A stretch of 43,369 nt of DNA from Phycisphaerae bacterium. GTDB taxonomy: Bacteria > Planctomycetota > Phycisphaerae > Phycisphaerales > SM1A02. Positions 41,113 to 43,369 of this stretch are shown here, in pieces; positions within the stretch are counted from its first letter, which is position 1, and each line of letters starts with the position of its first letter. Where the stretch lies: the NCBI GenBank assembly GCA_018701395.1, contig JABIWU010000074.1, positions 1-43,369 of the forward strand. Direction: 5' to 3'. The notes beneath the pieces were generated by a model. The model had not been told where the DNA came from, ran no database searches, and saw only the letters and a program-made list of their open reading frames with translations. Both the position numbers and the translations under genes were made by a program.

Positions 41113-43059
41113 ATGAGCAAACCAGACATTACAAGCCAGCTTAAAAATGTTTCTAAGAAAGACATCAAACAAATAAAGAATGCTGAAGAGATGCTTGGGC
41201 CTGAACCAGAAACAATGGGGTTTATTAAAAATATTTACTGGGGTAATTTCCGTGAAAATATGATTTTCCCATACCCAGAAGAGCCAGCAGATGAACGCGC
41301 ACGTTGCGATTTAATGTTAGAAGAACTGGACACCTACTTCCGCAACGAACATCCAACAGTAGAAATTGACCAGAATCAAGAAATTCCTGAGTGGGTGATT
41401 AAGCGTTTCTTTGAAATGGGTGTCTTAGGAATGATCGTTCCAAAAGAATATGGCGGCCAGGGGTTCGGAGTTACAAGTTACAACCGCGTCCTTGAAAGAA
41501 TCGGTCGTTCTTGTGGTTCGTCTGCGGTCATGGCATCTGCACACCTTTCCATTGGTTGCAACGCTATTAGTTTGTTTGGCACCGAAGAACAAAAACAATA
41601 TTGGTTACCAAAAATTGCAAATGAAGCGCTAAGCGCTTTCTGTTTATCAGAGCCAAGTGTTGGTTGCGATGCACAGGGTCAACACACAACATGCGAACTT
41701 ACTGAGTGTGGTAAGTTTTATATCATCAACGGAGAAAAGAAGTGGGCAACTTCGGCTGCACAATCTTGCATGTTCACCGTGATGGCAAAATATGTGATGA
41801 CCGACCCTAAAACGGGAAAAACAAAAGAGAAGTTTAATGCCCTCATTGTTTCGCCTGATATGGAGGGCGTAGAAATCTTCAGTAGAAACCGTGCAAAATG
41901 TGGTATTCGTGGCACTTGGCAGGGTCGAGTTCGTTTTACAAATGTAAAAGTTCCGCGAGAAAATCTCTTGCACAAAGAAGGTAAGGGAATCGTGTTGGCG
42001 TTGACTTGTTTGAACTGGGGACGGTGCACACTTTCGGCTGGAATGGTTGGCGCGGGCGCAGTTGCTTACGAACAAGCAATTAAATGGGCTCAATATCGAC
42101 ATCAGTTCGACCGTCCAATCGGCGAATTTGAACTAATGAAAGAACGACTTGCGCGCATGGGTGCGTTTGTTTGGGCAATGGACGCAATGCTTTACATCAC
42201 TACCGGCATGGTCGACCGCAACGACGAAGACATTATGCTTGAGACCGCTGTTTGTAAAGTCTTTTGTTCCGAATATGGTTTCCGTTGTACAAACGAAGCG
42301 ATGCAGGTCATGGGTGGCGAAGGATACATGGCTGAAAACGAAGTTGAAAGACTTTGGCGAGATTCGCGAATCAATCCAATCGTTGAAGGCGCTAATGAAG
42401 TTATGCACAGTTTTGTTTTTGCGTATGGCTCAAAGCAACTTGGCGAATACATGCTTGGTGTTAAAGCCGCTCCAATGAAAAACGTTGGTTCAGCGTTGAA
42501 AATTGGAATGGAATTATTCCTTGGCATTCGACGTTCCGCGCCAAAAATCACTATGGCTGACGCATCGCTTGATGTACACTCGCGAGCACTTTCAAATCAC
42601 ATTCGTGAACTTTCACATCAAGTCAAGTTGATGTTTAAAGAAAAAGAAGAAGCGTTAATTACAAACCAAACAACGCAATATCGTTTGAGTTGGATTTCCA
42701 TTTGGATTCACGCAATGGCATGTTCGATTTCAAAGATGGATAAAAGCATCCGTAATGGTCTTGATGAAAAACAACTAGCACATGATCGTGCGATGCTTGA
42801 TTACATTATGTCTTACGCTAATTACAAAATTAATGGTTGGCTTCGAGGGCTTCGCGAAAATGCAGATGCAACAATGCTTAAAGCCGCAGAAAAAGCGTGG
42901 GAATTTGGAGAAACATTACCAAACTGCGATTATTACATCCCAGAAAGCACGCCTAATGATGAAGCGTTAGGAACTGGAAAAGTAAACAATCAAGACGGTT
43001 TACAGCAATTCGGTGGTGGATCCGTATTTTTAGAACAAACTGAAACTGCAACGCACTAA
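41113..43059 (+). CDS. Acyl-CoA dehydrogenase, long (VLCAD/ACAD9-like architecture)
   Basis: 648 residues, against ~380 for ordinary ACADs. An N-terminal region of ~70 residues precedes the alpha domain (PEWVIKRFFEMGVLGMIVPKEYGG). FAD-binding segments include AFCLSEPSVGCDAQ and FYIINGEKKWATSA. The catalytic Glu is in NPIVEGANEVMHSF, and AMQVMGGEGYM is the usual motif just before. A C-terminal domain of ~180 residues follows, as in VLCAD and ACAD9. It oxidises acyl-CoA to enoyl-CoA with electrons passed to ETF. The preceding crotonase and the following leucine dehydrogenase suggest branched-chain acyl-CoA breakdown (inference). Confidence 0.93.
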   Translation: MSKPDITSQLKNVSKKDIKQIKNAEEMLGPEPETMGFIKNIYWGNFRENMIFPYPEEPADERARCDLMLEELDTYFRNEHPTVEIDQNQEIPEWVIKRFFEMGVLGMIVPKEYGGQGFGVTSYNRVLERIGRSCGSSAVMASAHLSIGCNAISLFGTEEQKQYWLPKIANEALSAFCLSEPSVGCDAQGQHTTCELTECGKFYIINGEKKWATSAAQSCMFTVMAKYVMTDPKTGKTKEKFNALIVSPDMEGVEIFSRNRAKCGIRGTWQGRVRFTNVKVPRENLLHKEGKGIVLALTCLNWGRCTLSAGMVGAGAVAYEQAIKWAQYRHQFDRPIGEFELMKERLARMGAFVWAMDAMLYITTGMVDRNDEDIMLETAVCKVFCSEYGFRCTNEAMQVMGGEGYMAENEVERLWRDSRINPIVEGANEVMHSFVFAYGSKQLGEYMLGVKAAPMKNVGSALKIGMELFLGIRRSAPKITMADASLDVHSRALSNHIRELSHQVKLMFKEKEEALITNQTTQYRLSWISIWIHAMACSISKMDKSIRNGLDEKQLAHDRAMLDYIMSYANYKINGWLRGLRENADATMLKAAEKAWEFGETLPNCDYYIPESTPNDEALGTGKVNNQDGLQQFGGGSVFLEQTETATH

Positions 43060-43065
43060 TTCATT

Positions 43066-43071
43066 TACGAT
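43066..43071 (+). promoter_or_regulatory. -10-like TACGAT before leucine dehydrogenase
   Basis: TACGAT, 9 bases before the ATG at 43081, within the 21-base gap after the dehydrogenase. No Shine-Dalgarno. Confidence 0.3.
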
Positions 43072-43080
43072 ATACAACAC

Positions 43081-43369
43081 ATGCATAATACTGAATCTAT
43101 TTTTGAACAAATCGCAGACAGAGGTCATGAACGGCTTTGTTTTCACCACGACCCAGAAACAGGGTTACGCGCAATCGTTGCTATTCACTCGACGACACTA
43201 GGGAATGCACTAGGCGGAACAAGAAGGTGGTACTACGAGTCTGAAGCAGATGCGGTTTATGATGTTTTGCGTTTGGCAAAAGGCATGACATATAAAGCTG
43301 CGGTCTCTGGACTGCCAATGGGTGGTGCAAAAAGTGTCATACTTCTTCCACATCGAGAACAAATACGTA
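43081..43369 (+). CDS. ldh: Leucine dehydrogenase (Glu/Leu/Phe/Val dehydrogenase), 5' part
   Basis: 96 codons are in the window and the frame is still open at the end. The start ATG 43081 gives the family N-terminus, and LGNALGGTRRW, DVLRLAKGMTYKAAVSGLPMGGAKSVI cover the dimerisation region and the catalytic-Lys loop of leucine/phenylalanine dehydrogenases, closer to Bacillus leucine dehydrogenase than to glutamate dehydrogenase. It would reversibly deaminate branched-chain amino acids with NAD. It follows the acyl-CoA dehydrogenase by 21 bases and supports a catabolic cluster. Partial because of the window edge. Confidence 0.9.
   Translation, partial: MHNTESIFEQIADRGHERLCFHHDPETGLRAIVAIHSTTLGNALGGTRRWYYESEADAVYDVLRLAKGMTYKAAVSGLPMGGAKSVILLPHREQIR

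Noticed and set aside
1-43369. tRNA, rRNA, tmRNA, CRISPR arrays, insertion sequences or toxin-antitoxin pairs
   Set aside because: No cloverleaf with a TTCGA-type arm, no spaced repeats, and no transposase or toxin-like proteins were found on reading both strands by eye.

Overview
The window is about 43 kb of dense bacterial chromosome with modest GC. It holds roughly 40 genes, mostly core metabolism and translation, plus several unrecognised membrane or secreted proteins. I see no phage, insertion sequence, CRISPR array, rRNA or tRNA gene. The organism is most likely a planctomycete, probably of the Phycisphaerae. This rests on an N-terminal zinc ribbon of the form CxxCGYDMRGL...CPEC (gene near 22400), a decayed dockerin-type C-terminal fragment (19072-19203) of the kind that ends many Phycisphaerae secreted proteins, a DUF481 outer-membrane protein, and a scattered operon order (rpsL-rpsG without fusA/tuf). 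The lineage call is inference from protein motifs.

Layout. 1-5086 (+): the 3' part of folC, leuS and a DUF2314-like protein. 5083-8744 (-): tpiA, secG, yicC, an APH-fold kinase and a DUF2007-like membrane protein, in tight order. 8845-13857 (+): alaS and three genes joined by 4-bp overlaps (unknown 116 aa, TIM-barrel sugar-phosphate isomerase, MDR oxidoreductase). 13858-17620: a hairpin-rich convergent gap, a 77-aa two-helix membrane protein, tmk, two unknown membrane proteins, a DUF481 beta-barrel and a probable 74-aa gene closed by a strong terminator. 17619-22394: an unknown protein, an enoyl-CoA hydratase homologue, thiC (-), a DUF4097-like lipoprotein and rlmE. 22400-27037 (-): purL (with N-terminal PurS-like extension), purQ and the zinc-ribbon membrane protein. 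27076-30780 (+): rnhA, rpsL, rpsG, a ThiF/MoeB-like E1 enzyme and panB. 30771-31544 (-): a lone OppF-type ABC ATPase. 31581-35069 (+): thyA, folA, a Cys-rich 78-aa protein, a XerC/XerD recombinase and a secreted unknown. 35045-38494 (-): trpS, a small lipoprotein, dus and a CPBP protease. 38493-end (+): trpC, two more crotonase-fold proteins, a long acyl-CoA dehydrogenase and the start of leucine dehydrogenase.

Themes. Folate, thymidylate and one-carbon metabolism is spread over the window (folC, thyA, folA, tmk, panB, purL/purQ, thiC). The right end looks like a branched-chain amino acid or acyl-CoA catabolic cluster (leucine dehydrogenase, acyl-CoA dehydrogenase, crotonases). No single novel multi-gene system stands out. 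The most interesting signals are: (1) a -10-like hexamer 6-13 nt before many start codons that lack a Shine-Dalgarno, implying widespread leaderless mRNAs; (2) ribosomal protein S12 with Arg at position 88, a streptomycin-resistance residue in other bacteria; (3) the orphan dockerin relic; (4) crotonase paralogues lacking catalytic glutamates; (5) several compact unknown proteins, including a Cys-rich 78-aa protein ahead of the recombinase.
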